From NCBI GenBank assembly GCA_015485015.1, contig WFUK01000414.1:1-14117 (forward strand): a stretch of 14,117 nt of DNA, written 5' to 3'. Position numbers and translations under genes: made by a program. The notes under the pieces were generated by a model. That model searched no databases. It saw only the letters and a program-made list of their open reading frames with translations, and was not told where the DNA came from. This DNA comes from Paracoccaceae bacterium. Lineage in GTDB: Bacteria > Pseudomonadota > Alphaproteobacteria > Rhodobacterales > Rhodobacteraceae. This document shows, piece by piece, positions 6,134 to 13,074 of this stretch; position 1 is the first letter of the stretch, and every line of letters begins with the position of its first letter.

Positions 6134-7010
6134 TGAAATCCGGAAAAATGCCGGATTCATCCATATAGGGCCGCACATCCTCGCCCTTGAACATGCCATG
6201 ATCCTCGACCAGCAGGGTCTTGAACCCCGCCGCCGCGCCGCCCAGAATATCGGTGTGCAATGTGTCGCCGATCATCAGCACCCGCTCGGGCGGCACCGGG
6301 CCAAAACGCCGCGCCGCTTCGGCAAAAACCTCGGCAAACGGCTTGCCGAAAAACTGCGGCTCAATGGCGGTTTCATTGGCCAGCCAATGGGCATAAAGCC
6401 CGGGCTGGCGCACAAAGCCATGCTCATAGCCCGCCACAATATCAGGATTGCCCACCAGCACAGGGCGCGGATTTTGCCGCAGGCTTTCCACCAGTTGCGC
6501 CTGTAGCGCATCATTCCAGATCTCGCTGCCAATCAGCAAAAACCCCTCGGCCTTGGCAAAGCTGTCCGGATCGTCTTCCAGCAGGGTGATCTCGGCGTCC
6601 AGCCCGTCAAACGACGCGCCTTTCGGGGCCATCGCCCCCCAGCGCAGGGCGGGCATGCTGCGCAGATGGGCCGCCAGCGCATCGCGGCTGGAAATGATAT
6701 CCTCGGCAGCAAAATTATAGCCGTAGCGCTTATATTTCGCGCGCGCCACATGGCCGGGATAACTGGCACCATTGGTTAGCACGATGGTGCGCTTGCCCAG
6801 CGCTTGCAGCATATCCACCCGCGCCGCCGCGCCCGGCACGGGGGAAAAGCCGATATTCAGCACGCCAAAAGCATCAAACAGGAATACATCAAAATCATCG
6901 GCCAATTCGCCCAAATGATCCACCCGCACACGGCTTCCCTGCGCTTTGGCTTTGGGCAGACGATTACGGATATTTTCATATTGGGCAAAAGCCCAGCCGG
7001 TATTGTTCAT
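6117..7010 (-). CDS. HAD-superfamily class IIA hydrolase (TIGR01459-like)
   Basis: The protein is 297 aa. I chose the ATG at 7010, with GAGGG 4 bases upstream, over a TTG one codon earlier. All HAD-IIA motifs are present. Motif I is FLFDAFGVLNIG (nucleophile D46), motif II is IVLTNGAS (T79-N80), a Lys (K223) in FGKPFAEVFAEAA follows, and motif IV is MIGDTLHTDILGGAAAG (D249, D254). In motif I the position two residues after the nucleophile is Phe rather than the usual second Asp. As I recall, the TIGR01459 group also lacks that Asp, so this supports the subgroup and suggests an unusual or weak phosphatase. The substrate is unknown. It follows the exported protein gene by 27 bases and is probably in the same operon. 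Confidence 0.88.
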   Translation of the reverse strand: MNNTGWAFAQYENIRNRLPKAKAQGSRVRVDHLGELADDFDVFLFDAFGVLNIGFSPVPGAAARVDMLQALGKRTIVLTNGASYPGHVARAKYKRYGYNFAAEDIISSRDALAAHLRSMPALRWGAMAPKGASFDGLDAEITLLEDDPDSFAKAEGFLLIGSEIWNDALQAQLVESLRQNPRPVLVGNPDIVAGYEHGFVRQPGLYAHWLANETAIEPQFFGKPFAEVFAEAARRFGPVPPERVLMIGDTLHTDILGGAAAGFKTLLVEDHGMFKGEDVRPYMDESGIFPDFITPTI

Positions 7011-7037
7011 CAAACCCTCATGTGGCGCGCGGCCAGC

Positions 7038-7697
7038 CTATCTAAACCGGATGGAATTCAGCGCCTGTGCGGCTTCGAATTCCAGAATATCCACTATTTG
7101 CTCCATTTCGTTGTTTTTCACAACCGTATTCATCACCACCAGCAGGCCATTTACGCTATCGGGATCAGGGATTGCGACAACGCGCAAAATAATCAGCCCA
7201 TCCGCGCCGCCATCATATTTTGCCACCACCTCGATCGCCGCATACGGGCCGACCTCAAAAGTTTGCAATACCAGCACCTCGGAGCGCTCCAGATCGGGAA
7301 TCGAGGTTTCCAGCGCTTGCTGAAGCAGGTTTCGCGCGCCCTGCAGCCGATCTTCCATCGGAGCCATATCAAGGGTAAACGGCACGATCTGGATGTTGGA
7401 GCGCACCTGCTCTTCAAGGGTGGTAAAGGTGACCTTCACAATACCGGTGCCGCCTGGAGCCGGATCAAAGAACATCTTGCGGTCATCAGAGGTCGGATAC
7501 ACAATTTCGAAAGCGCGCGGCACGGCGATATTATACTTTGCGGCAAAAGCATCATCGACCACAAGGCGCCTGCCAATGGTCAGGCCATCAATGACCAGTG
7601 GGCTAAATGTCACGCTCGGACCCTCGCTTTGGGCCGCGACTTGCAGCGGGGATAAAAGGGTGGCGGCTAATAGAAACTTGGTAAAAAGGCTTTTCAT
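7038..7697 (-). CDS. exported protein of unknown function
   Basis: The protein is 219 aa with a clear Sec signal peptide (MKSLFTKFLLAATLLSPL, then QVAA, likely cut after residue 22). The ATG is preceded by GGAGAG with 9-base spacing. The mature part has no cysteines or membrane segments. It appears to be mixed alpha/beta, with a predicted helix containing EDRLQGARNLLQQALE, strands such as SEVLVLQTFEVGPYAAIEVV, and a C-terminal helix around EQIVDILEFEAAQALNSI. I do not recognise the family. The form resembles periplasmic proteins with a two-helix, beta-sheet layout. It has a plausible promoter at 7727-7755 and is followed 27 bases later by the HAD gene. Confidence 0.82.
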   Translation of the reverse strand: MKSLFTKFLLAATLLSPLQVAAQSEGPSVTFSPLVIDGLTIGRRLVVDDAFAAKYNIAVPRAFEIVYPTSDDRKMFFDPAPGGTGIVKVTFTTLEEQVRSNIQIVPFTLDMAPMEDRLQGARNLLQQALETSIPDLERSEVLVLQTFEVGPYAAIEVVAKYDGGADGLIILRVVAIPDPDSVNGLLVVMNTVVKNNEMEQIVDILEFEAAQALNSIRFR

Positions 7698-7726
7698 TTT
7701 GAATTTCTCTCCAATAATTCAAGCCC

Positions 7727-7755
7727 AGCCTATCCAGCCGCTTGACCAAGGTCAA
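7727..7755 (-). promoter_or_regulatory. candidate promoter of the exported-protein/HAD operon
   Basis: On the minus strand TTGACC (plus 7750-7755) and TAGGCT (plus 7727-7732) are 17 bases apart. The -35 box is half of an inverted repeat, TTGACC-2-GGTCAA (7742-7755), that overlaps the stop codon of the upstream transporter gene. It could be an operator for a dimeric regulator. Confidence 0.4.
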
Positions 7756-8615
7756 CTTCGCCGCGACATTTGCACGGCAATGATGCCCAAAGAGATAATC
7801 ACCACCCCGAAAAGATCCTGCGCCGAGAGCGATTCCCCCACCACAATCGCCGCGATCGCCACGCCGAAAAACGGGTTGAGAAAATGAAAGCTGGTGGCGC
7901 GGATGGCGCCGATGCGGTCCACCAGCAAAAACCAGATCAAGGTCGCCAACACCCCCGGCACCAGCGTGGTATAGGTAAAGGCCAGGCCAAGCTGCCATGT
8001 CCAGTCCACCCGCCATGTTTCAAACAGCAGCGAGGCCGGAAACAGCGCCGCACTCGCAACCAGCATTTGCAGCCCCACCACCATCAGCACATTGCCCGAG
8101 CTAACCGCGCCACGCACCAAAAGCGTGGCGAGGCTAAGCGCGCCAACCCCGATAAACGCCAGCAAAACGCCGATCAAATCCGCGCCCCCCGATAGCCGCG
8201 CCGACATGATAACCAGCACCCCTGCCAGCCCCGCCGCCAATCCGGCAAAACCAAGCCATGAGAGCTTTTCCCGAAAGATAATCCAGCTCAAAAGCGCCAC
8301 CAGCAGGGGCAGCAGGCTGGCGATGATCGCGGCCAGTCCGGCCTCGATCCATTGCATGGCCACAAAATTCGCCCCGAGATATACGCCGTTTTGCAATACA
8401 CCAAATAGCGCCACTGCCAGCCACTGTTTGCGCGTCAGGCGAATGCGCTGGCCGAGTATTCTGGCAATCGCCATCGCCAGCAAGCCCGAGATCAGGAACC
8501 GCACGGATAAAAGCAATAGCGGCGAGGCATAAGCCACCGCGATGCGCGCCGAGGTAAAGGCGCTGCTCCACATCAGCACAAACGAGAGGCCCATCAAGAG
8601 GGCACGGATATCCAT
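7752..8615 (-). CDS. DMT-superfamily (EamA) transporter
   Basis: The protein is 287 aa, about 10 hydrophobic membrane segments in two repeats, as expected for two EamA domains (residues about 5-135 and 145-283). Family marks are the start MGLSFVLMWSSAFTSARIAV, SVRFLISGLLAM, a QNGVYLGANFVAMQWIEAGLAAII stretch ending repeat one, and FHFLNPFFGVAIAAIVVGE in repeat two. Such proteins export metabolites or amino acids across the inner membrane; the substrate cannot be read from the sequence. The ATG is preceded by GGAGACACCCAG. An intrinsic terminator ends 13 bases before the ATG and touches this ribosome site, so expression depends on read-through from the HU gene or on an internal promoter. Confidence 0.9.
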   Translation of the reverse strand: MDIRALLMGLSFVLMWSSAFTSARIAVAYASPLLLLSVRFLISGLLAMAIARILGQRIRLTRKQWLAVALFGVLQNGVYLGANFVAMQWIEAGLAAIIASLLPLLVALLSWIIFREKLSWLGFAGLAAGLAGVLVIMSARLSGGADLIGVLLAFIGVGALSLATLLVRGAVSSGNVLMVVGLQMLVASAALFPASLLFETWRVDWTWQLGLAFTYTTLVPGVLATLIWFLLVDRIGAIRATSFHFLNPFFGVAIAAIVVGESLSAQDLFGVVIISLGIIAVQMSRRS

Positions 8616-8627
8616 CTGGGTGTCTCC

Positions 8628-8659
8628 AAAATAAAACGGGCCACCAAATTGGCGGCCCG
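8628..8659 (-). terminator. intrinsic terminator of the HU gene, abutting the DMT ribosome site
   Basis: On the minus strand a 9-bp stem (plus 8651-8659 with 8637-8645, one G-T pair) with loop AATTT is followed by TTTTATTTT (plus 8628-8636). It lies 22 bases after the HU stop codon. The U tract runs directly into GGAGAC, the ribosome site of the DMT gene. Confidence 0.88.
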
Positions 8660-8681
8660 CAAAAGGTTATACAACCATCGT

Positions 8682-8972
8682 TTAGCTGTTGATCAGATCT
8701 TTCAGCGCCTTGGCGATGGTCACCTTGGCGACGCGATCCGCATCCTTTGGCATCTGCTCGCCGGTGGCAGGGTTGCGCACCATGCGCGCAGGGCGATCAC
8801 GGCATACAAATTTGCCAAGGCCCGGCAGCGTTACAGCGCCACCGGCTTGCAGTTCGGTGGTTACGATTTTTTCCAGCGCTTCCAGCGTGGCTTTTGCGGT
8901 GTTTTTATCGCAATCCATTTCATCACAAATTGCGGTGATCAACTGTGCCTTGGTCATAGCTTTCTTTGTCAT
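8682..8972 (-). CDS. HU-family DNA-binding protein
   Basis: The protein is 96 aa. The ATG at 8972 was chosen because GGGGGA lies 4 bases upstream; the frame stays open further upstream but has no ribosome site. It has the HU/IHF layout: helical N-terminal half (TKAQLITAICDEMDC), the turn GGAVTLPGLGKFV, the DNA-contacting arm with VRNPATGEQM, and a C-terminal helix VAKVTIAKALKDLI. It is a small basic dimer that bends DNA and organises the nucleoid (family knowledge). The arm and the RNPATGE motif are intact. A strong promoter candidate (9032-9060) and a large palindrome lie upstream, and an intrinsic terminator ends the gene. It cannot be assigned to HU-alpha or HU-beta from sequence alone. 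Confidence 0.95.
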   Translation of the reverse strand: MTKKAMTKAQLITAICDEMDCDKNTAKATLEALEKIVTTELQAGGAVTLPGLGKFVCRDRPARMVRNPATGEQMPKDADRVAKVTIAKALKDLINS

Positions 8973-9002
8973 GGTGTCCCCCATTTGACGTTTGTATCTT
9001 TT

Positions 9003-9030
9003 TTGTTCGGTCACGTGACCTCTCGAACAA
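9003..9030. repeat. 28-bp nested palindrome at the HU transcription start
   Basis: Outer arms TTGTTCG (9003-9009) and CGAACAA (9024-9030) enclose a perfect 12-bp palindrome, GGTCACGTGACC (9009-9020), centred on CACGTG. Neither strand has a suitable U tract, so it is not a normal terminator. It spans the predicted start of the HU transcript, which fits an operator or a 5' untranslated hairpin. Confidence 0.75.
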
Positions 9031-9031
9031 G

Positions 9032-9060
9032 ACTAAATCCGGTTTCTGTTCAAAACTCAA
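9032..9060 (-). promoter_or_regulatory. candidate HU promoter
   Basis: On the minus strand TTGAGT (plus 9055-9060) and TTTAGT (plus 9032-9037) are exactly 17 bases apart. Transcription would start near 9025, giving a leader of about 50 bases that contains the palindrome. I see no other gene or convincing signal in the 9061-9137 stretch. Confidence 0.5.
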
Positions 9061-9137
9061 TCAAAGAATTCCCAAAATGCAAAATTTTTGACTCCTTGAT
9101 CAGAAAAGTCGGCATATTTTCGCTCTGAAAGGCGGTT

Positions 9138-10628
9138 TTACAGGAATGCGGTCTCCTCAAAGCTGCGAAGCTTGCGCGAATGCAAGCGTTCAAGCGGCAT
9201 CGAGCGCAAGGATTCCATGGCTTTTATGCCGATTTTCAGGTGTTGCGCCACCTGGCTTTTGTAAAACTCCGTCGCCATGCCGGGCAATTTCAACTCCCCG
9301 TGCAGCGGTTTATCCGAAACACAAAGCAAGGTGCCGTATGGCACGCGGAAGCGAAACCCGTTGGCGGCGATGGTGGCGCTTTCCATATCCAGCGCAATGG
9401 CGCGGGATTGGCTGAGCCGGAAAACCGGTCCGCTCTGCTCGCGCAGCTCCCAGTTCCGGTTGTCAATCGTGGCCACGGTGCCGGTCCGCATGATTTTTTT
9501 CAGGTCATAGCCGGAGTAATCCGTAACCTCGGCCACCGCCTGCTCCAGCGCCACCTGCACCTCGGCCAAAGGCGGGATCGGCACCGAGGTCGGCAGGTCA
9601 TCATCCAGCACCTTATCCTCGCGCATATAGGCATGCGCCAGCACGTAATCGCCAAGGCTTTGCGAGTTGCGCAGCCCCGCGCAATGCCCGAGCATCAGCC
9701 AGACATGCGGGCGCAGCACCGCCACATGGTCGGTGATGGTTTTGGCATTGCTTGGCCCGACGCCGATATTAACCATGGTGATGCCAGAGCCGTCGGGCCG
9801 CGTCAGATGATAGGTCGGCATTTGCGGGGTGCGGCCCGCAGGCCCGCCCGATGTGTTGTCAATCGTGGTAATCACATTGCCACCCTCGACGATTGCCTCA
9901 TAGCCGCTATCGGCATCCGCCACCTGCGCATGGGCAAAGGCGAGGAACTCGTCCATGTAAAACTGGTAGTTGGTAAACAGCACATGGTTTTGAAAATGCG
10001 CAGGGCTGGTGGCGGTATAGTGGCTTAAGCGAGCCAGTGAATAATCCACCCGCTGCGCGGTAAACGGCCCGAGCGGGCGCGCGCCTTGGCTATCATAGCC
10101 GGCCATGCCATTGGCGATGGCATCATTGGTGCATTCCAGATCCGGCACATCGAATATATCGCGCAGAGGCCGCTCGATATGATCCTCGATCGCGCCCTCG
10201 ATATGCGCGCCTTCCTTCATGGCAAAATGCACAGGGATCGGCGTGTCGGAAATAGACACCTCCACCGGCACCCCGTGATTCTCGATCAACAGCCCGATTT
10301 GCTGCTCCAGATAGCCCTGAAACAGGTCTGGCCGCGTGATATTGATCGCAAACATCCCCGGCTCGGCGACATGACCAAAGGCGAGGCGGGTATCGAGCTT
10401 GGCATGGGTGGTGGTGGTAATGCACACCTGCGGATAAAACGCGCGATAGCGGCCCGCAGGCGGCTGCCCCTCCATTACCGCCTCAAAATTCGCCCGCAAA
10501 AACTGCGTGGCTTGACTATAAAGCGCTTGCAGCTTGGCCACCGCCTTGGCGGCATCGGTAAAGCGCTCGGCCTGCAATGGCTCGGGGGAAAGGACCGGCA
10601 GGTCGGTCAGGCCGAGGCGCTGGTTCAT
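9138..10628 (-). CDS. amn: AMP nucleosidase
   Basis: The protein is 496 aa, close to the E. coli enzyme (484). It cleaves AMP to adenine and ribose 5-phosphate (EC 3.2.2.4). The N-terminal half is the Amn-specific domain, with GRYRAFYPQVCIT and a later ISDTPIPVHFAMKEGAHIEG. The C-terminal half is the nucleoside phosphorylase fold: VNIGVGPSNAKTITDHVAVL, a PHVWLMLGHCAGLR segment, ALDMESATIAANGF (the MES motif near the active site) and VSDKPLHGELKLPG. The start overlaps the adenine deaminase stop as ATGA. An excellent ribosome site, GGAGG (plus 10636-10640) with 7-base spacing, sits inside the end of that gene, so translation is probably coupled. The next enzyme to use its product, adenine, is the upstream gene. 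Confidence 0.95.
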   Translation of the reverse strand: MNQRLGLTDLPVLSPEPLQAERFTDAAKAVAKLQALYSQATQFLRANFEAVMEGQPPAGRYRAFYPQVCITTTTHAKLDTRLAFGHVAEPGMFAINITRPDLFQGYLEQQIGLLIENHGVPVEVSISDTPIPVHFAMKEGAHIEGAIEDHIERPLRDIFDVPDLECTNDAIANGMAGYDSQGARPLGPFTAQRVDYSLARLSHYTATSPAHFQNHVLFTNYQFYMDEFLAFAHAQVADADSGYEAIVEGGNVITTIDNTSGGPAGRTPQMPTYHLTRPDGSGITMVNIGVGPSNAKTITDHVAVLRPHVWLMLGHCAGLRNSQSLGDYVLAHAYMREDKVLDDDLPTSVPIPPLAEVQVALEQAVAEVTDYSGYDLKKIMRTGTVATIDNRNWELREQSGPVFRLSQSRAIALDMESATIAANGFRFRVPYGTLLCVSDKPLHGELKLPGMATEFYKSQVAQHLKIGIKAMESLRSMPLERLHSRKLRSFEETAFL

Positions 10629-12430
10629 ATCGCATCCTCCACAAACAGCTCGGTTTTCTCAAAGCTGCGCACATCAATCAGACCTTTATCCGAGATACGA
10701 AGCTCGGGAATAACCACCAGCCCCAGCAAGGAATGTTGCATATAGGCGTTGTTCAGCGTGCAGCCACACTCGGCCATGGCCGCCACCATTTTATCGGCAG
10801 CCGCCGCCACCTCTATAGCAGGCGCATCAGACATCAGCCCACCAATCGGTAGTTTGACCAGCGCCAGCTCTTTGCCCTCGGAAATCACCACCACCCCGCC
10901 TTGCACCTCTTGCAGGCGGTTGGCGGCTTGCGCCATATCCGCCTTATTAGTGCCGATCACGATCATATGGTGGCTATCATGCGCCACGGTAGAGGCCACA
11001 GCGCAGGGCTTGTTATAGCCAAAGCCGGAGACAAACGCATTCACCACCTCGCCGGTTTCACGATGCCGCTCAACAAGGGCAATTTGGCACACATCCTGCG
11101 CAAGGTCGCCCACCACAAGCTCGTCTTCCACCGGAAGTTTTGCTGTCAGCGCCTTGGTCGGGGCTTGGTTTTCCACCACGCCTATTACCCGCGCCGTCAC
11201 CGCGTTTTTGCCCTTGGGTGCCGCAATGTCAAAATCCGCCGCGCTCAGGTCGCGCTTCATATGCACCGAATTGGTGGCAGATTCAGGCCATTTGTAATCG
11301 GGTTCATCACAGAGGATTTCGCCTTGTTCCGCAATCACCTGCCCACGCGCAATCACGGCTTCAATGGGCAAGGTCCGAAGGTCAGACGTAAGGATCACAT
11401 CCGCCCGCCTTCCCGGCGCAATCGAGCCAAGCTCGCGCTCCAACCCAAAGTGGCTGGCGGTATTGATCGTCGCCATTTGCAGCGCCACCAATGGGTCGGC
11501 CCCGCAGTCAATCGCATGGCGCACCACGCGGTTCATATGGCCGTCATTCACCAGCGTGCCGGAGTGGCAATCATCGGTGCAAAGCACAAAATTGCGCGAG
11601 TCCAGTCCCTTTTCCGTAATCGCCGTAATCTGCGTTTCCACATCATACCACGCCGAACCAAGCCGCAGCATGGCCCGCATGCCTTGCCGCACCCGCATAA
11701 TCGCATCCGCCTCGGTGGTGCCTTCATGGTCATCCGCCGGACCACCCGCCGCATAGGCGTGAAAATCCGTCAGGTCGGGGCTGGCATAATGCCCACCCAC
11801 GGTTTTGCCGGCATTTTGCGTGGCGGCAATAATCGCCAGCATCTTTTCGTCAGCATTGATCACCCCCGGAAAATTCATCATCTCGCCAAGGCCGATGATG
11901 TTGGGCCAAGCCATGGCCTCCACCACATCGGCCGGCAAAATCTCGCTGCCCGTAGTCTCCAGCCCCGGCGCGCTGGGCGCACAGCTTGGCATTTGCACAT
12001 AGACATTCACCGGCTGCGCCAGCGCTTCGTCATGCATCTGCCGCACGCCCTCAAGCCCCATCACATTGGCGATCTCGTGCGGGTCAACAAACATAGTGGT
12101 GGTGCCATGGGGGATCACGGCGCGGGAAAATTGCGTCACCGTCAGCATGCCGCTTTCAATATGCATATGGGCATCACACAGGCCGGGAATGGCAAAGCGC
12201 CCCTTGGCGTCAATCACCGTGGTATCGGGGCCAATCAGGCTGTCGCGATGCGCGCCACAATAGGCAAAGCGCCCCTCGGCAATGGCAATCGAGCTATGCT
12301 CCAGCACTTCGCGGGAATGCACATTCACCCATTTGGCGTTGATAATCACCATATCGGCGGCGCTGCGGCCAGCGGCAACAGCTATAAGGCGGGGGGCAAC
12401 CTCGGCCCATGTTTTTATCATATCAGTCAT
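10625..12430 (-). CDS. ade: adenine deaminase
   Basis: The protein is 601 aa from the ATG at 12430; the bacterial metal-dependent (AdeC-type) family is near 590. It hydrolyses adenine to hypoxanthine and ammonia (EC 3.5.4.2) using a Fe/Mn amidohydrolase centre. Metal-site motifs are GLCDAHMHIESGM (H88, H90) and MFVDPHEIANVMG, then later LCTDDCHSGTLVNDGHMNRV. The C-terminal part ends with the family pattern GLVVIPELRISDKGLIDVRS. The start is uncertain: 12430 begins MTDMIKTWAEVAPRLIAVAAGR, matching relatives, but its ribosome site is poor; an ATG at 12445 is the main alternative. It lies 43 bases after the reductase gene and overlaps amn by four bases, so all three are probably one operon. Confidence 0.95.
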   Translation of the reverse strand: MTDMIKTWAEVAPRLIAVAAGRSAADMVIINAKWVNVHSREVLEHSSIAIAEGRFAYCGAHRDSLIGPDTTVIDAKGRFAIPGLCDAHMHIESGMLTVTQFSRAVIPHGTTTMFVDPHEIANVMGLEGVRQMHDEALAQPVNVYVQMPSCAPSAPGLETTGSEILPADVVEAMAWPNIIGLGEMMNFPGVINADEKMLAIIAATQNAGKTVGGHYASPDLTDFHAYAAGGPADDHEGTTEADAIMRVRQGMRAMLRLGSAWYDVETQITAITEKGLDSRNFVLCTDDCHSGTLVNDGHMNRVVRHAIDCGADPLVALQMATINTASHFGLERELGSIAPGRRADVILTSDLRTLPIEAVIARGQVIAEQGEILCDEPDYKWPESATNSVHMKRDLSAADFDIAAPKGKNAVTARVIGVVENQAPTKALTAKLPVEDELVVGDLAQDVCQIALVERHRETGEVVNAFVSGFGYNKPCAVASTVAHDSHHMIVIGTNKADMAQAANRLQEVQGGVVVISEGKELALVKLPIGGLMSDAPAIEVAAAADKMVAAMAECGCTLNNAYMQHSLLGLVVIPELRISDKGLIDVRSFEKTELFVEDAI

Positions 12431-12473
12431 GCGACAATCTGCCATAAACCCGCCAACCCCTTCAAGCGGATTT

Positions 12474-12917
12474 TTACCCGTTCGCAAAAACTTCATTCAG
12501 CAAGGCTTCCAGCGCACTCGCATCCGCAGGCACAAAAGCATCGCGCTGGTTGCTATCAATATCCAACACCCCCAAAAGCGCGCCATCTTCCCCGAATACC
12601 GGCAGCACCAGCTCCGATACTGTCTCGCTAGAGCAGGCAATATGCCCCTCGAATGCGTTCACATCCGCCACCATCACCACCCGCCGCTCCCGCGCCGCCA
12701 TCCCGCACACTCCGCGCGAAAAGGGAATGGTCAAGCAGCCATGCCCGCCTTGATATGGCCCGATCTTCAGCACATCCCCACCGATACTGCGGTAAAACCC
12801 GACCCAGTCAAACCGCGCATCCCCATGAAAAAGCTCGCAAGCCATGGTCGCCATATTGGCAATCACATCGCTCTCCCCCGCACACATTGCCCGAATATTC
12901 AAGATCGCCTGATCCAT
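12474..12917 (-). CDS. msrC: free-methionine-(R)-sulfoxide reductase (GAF fold)
   Basis: The protein is 147 aa from the ATG at 12917, which has GGAGAG 6 bases upstream. An ATG at 12929 with AGGGA upstream would add four residues. The family reduces free methionine-R-sulfoxide (EC 1.8.4.14) in the cytoplasm, with thioredoxin as reductant. It is a single GAF domain with the diagnostic GPYQG segment, IPFSRGVCGMAA, DVNAFEGHIAC and SELVLPVFGEDGALLGVLDID. The three functional cysteines are C61, C71 and C95; their spacing of 10 and 24 equals that of C84, C94 and C118 in the E. coli enzyme. It differs from ordinary GAF sensors, which lack this cysteine set. It is the first gene of the likely run with ade and amn. 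Confidence 0.9.
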   Translation of the reverse strand: MDQAILNIRAMCAGESDVIANMATMACELFHGDARFDWVGFYRSIGGDVLKIGPYQGGHGCLTIPFSRGVCGMAARERRVVMVADVNAFEGHIACSSETVSELVLPVFGEDGALLGVLDIDSNQRDAFVPADASALEALLNEVFANG

Positions 12918-12942
12918 ACCACTCTCCATTTCACTATTCCCT

Positions 12943-13024
12943 AAATACTCCAGGGGGGAATTGCGAAGCAAGGGGGGATAACATCCCCCGCCGAGGCGAA
13001 GCCGAGGCCAAGTGCCGTAGGCAC
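12943..13024. repeat. cluster of small hairpins between amtB and msrC
   Basis: Within 82 bases there are several perfect short inverted repeats: TTGC-GAA-GCAA (12961-12971), GGGGGAT-AAC-ATCCCCC (12973-12989), GGC-GAA-GCC (12995-13003) and GTGCC-GTA-GGCAC (13012-13024). GCCGAGGC is also directly repeated (12990-12997, 13001-13008), and GGGGGG occurs at 12953-12958 and 12972-12977 on either side of the first hairpin. A CCTGGAGTATTT segment (minus, 12943-12954) closes it on the msrC side. The layout resembles intergenic repeats common in Rhodobacteraceae genomes (recall, not checked). Confidence 0.6.
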
Positions 13025-13054
13025 AAAAAAGCCGCCCCCGTTGCCGGAGGCGGC
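13025..13054 (-). terminator. intrinsic terminator of amtB
   Basis: On the minus strand a 10-bp GC-rich stem (plus 13045-13054 with 13031-13040, one T-G pair) closes a GCAA tetraloop and is followed by TTTTTT (plus 13025-13030). It lies about 20 bases after the amtB stop codon. Confidence 0.92.
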
Positions 13055-13074
13055 CATATTATCAATCAGGTCGA

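Noticed and set aside
9003..9030. Terminator of amn
   Set aside because: The palindrome is over 100 bases beyond the amn stop, and the strand read by amn has A rather than T residues after it.
10901..12631. 576-codon open frame opposite adenine deaminase
   Set aside because: It is exactly antisense to a certain enzyme gene, has His/Arg-rich composition and no motif. Long but explained by codon bias.
12474..12917. GAF-domain signal sensor
   Set aside because: The three conserved cysteines and GPYQG/IAC motifs identify the reductase family, and no output domain is attached.
12918..12971. Extended start for the methionine sulfoxide reductase at a TTG
   Set aside because: The extension would translate the hairpin/repeat region. 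ATGs at 12917 and 12929 have good ribosome sites.
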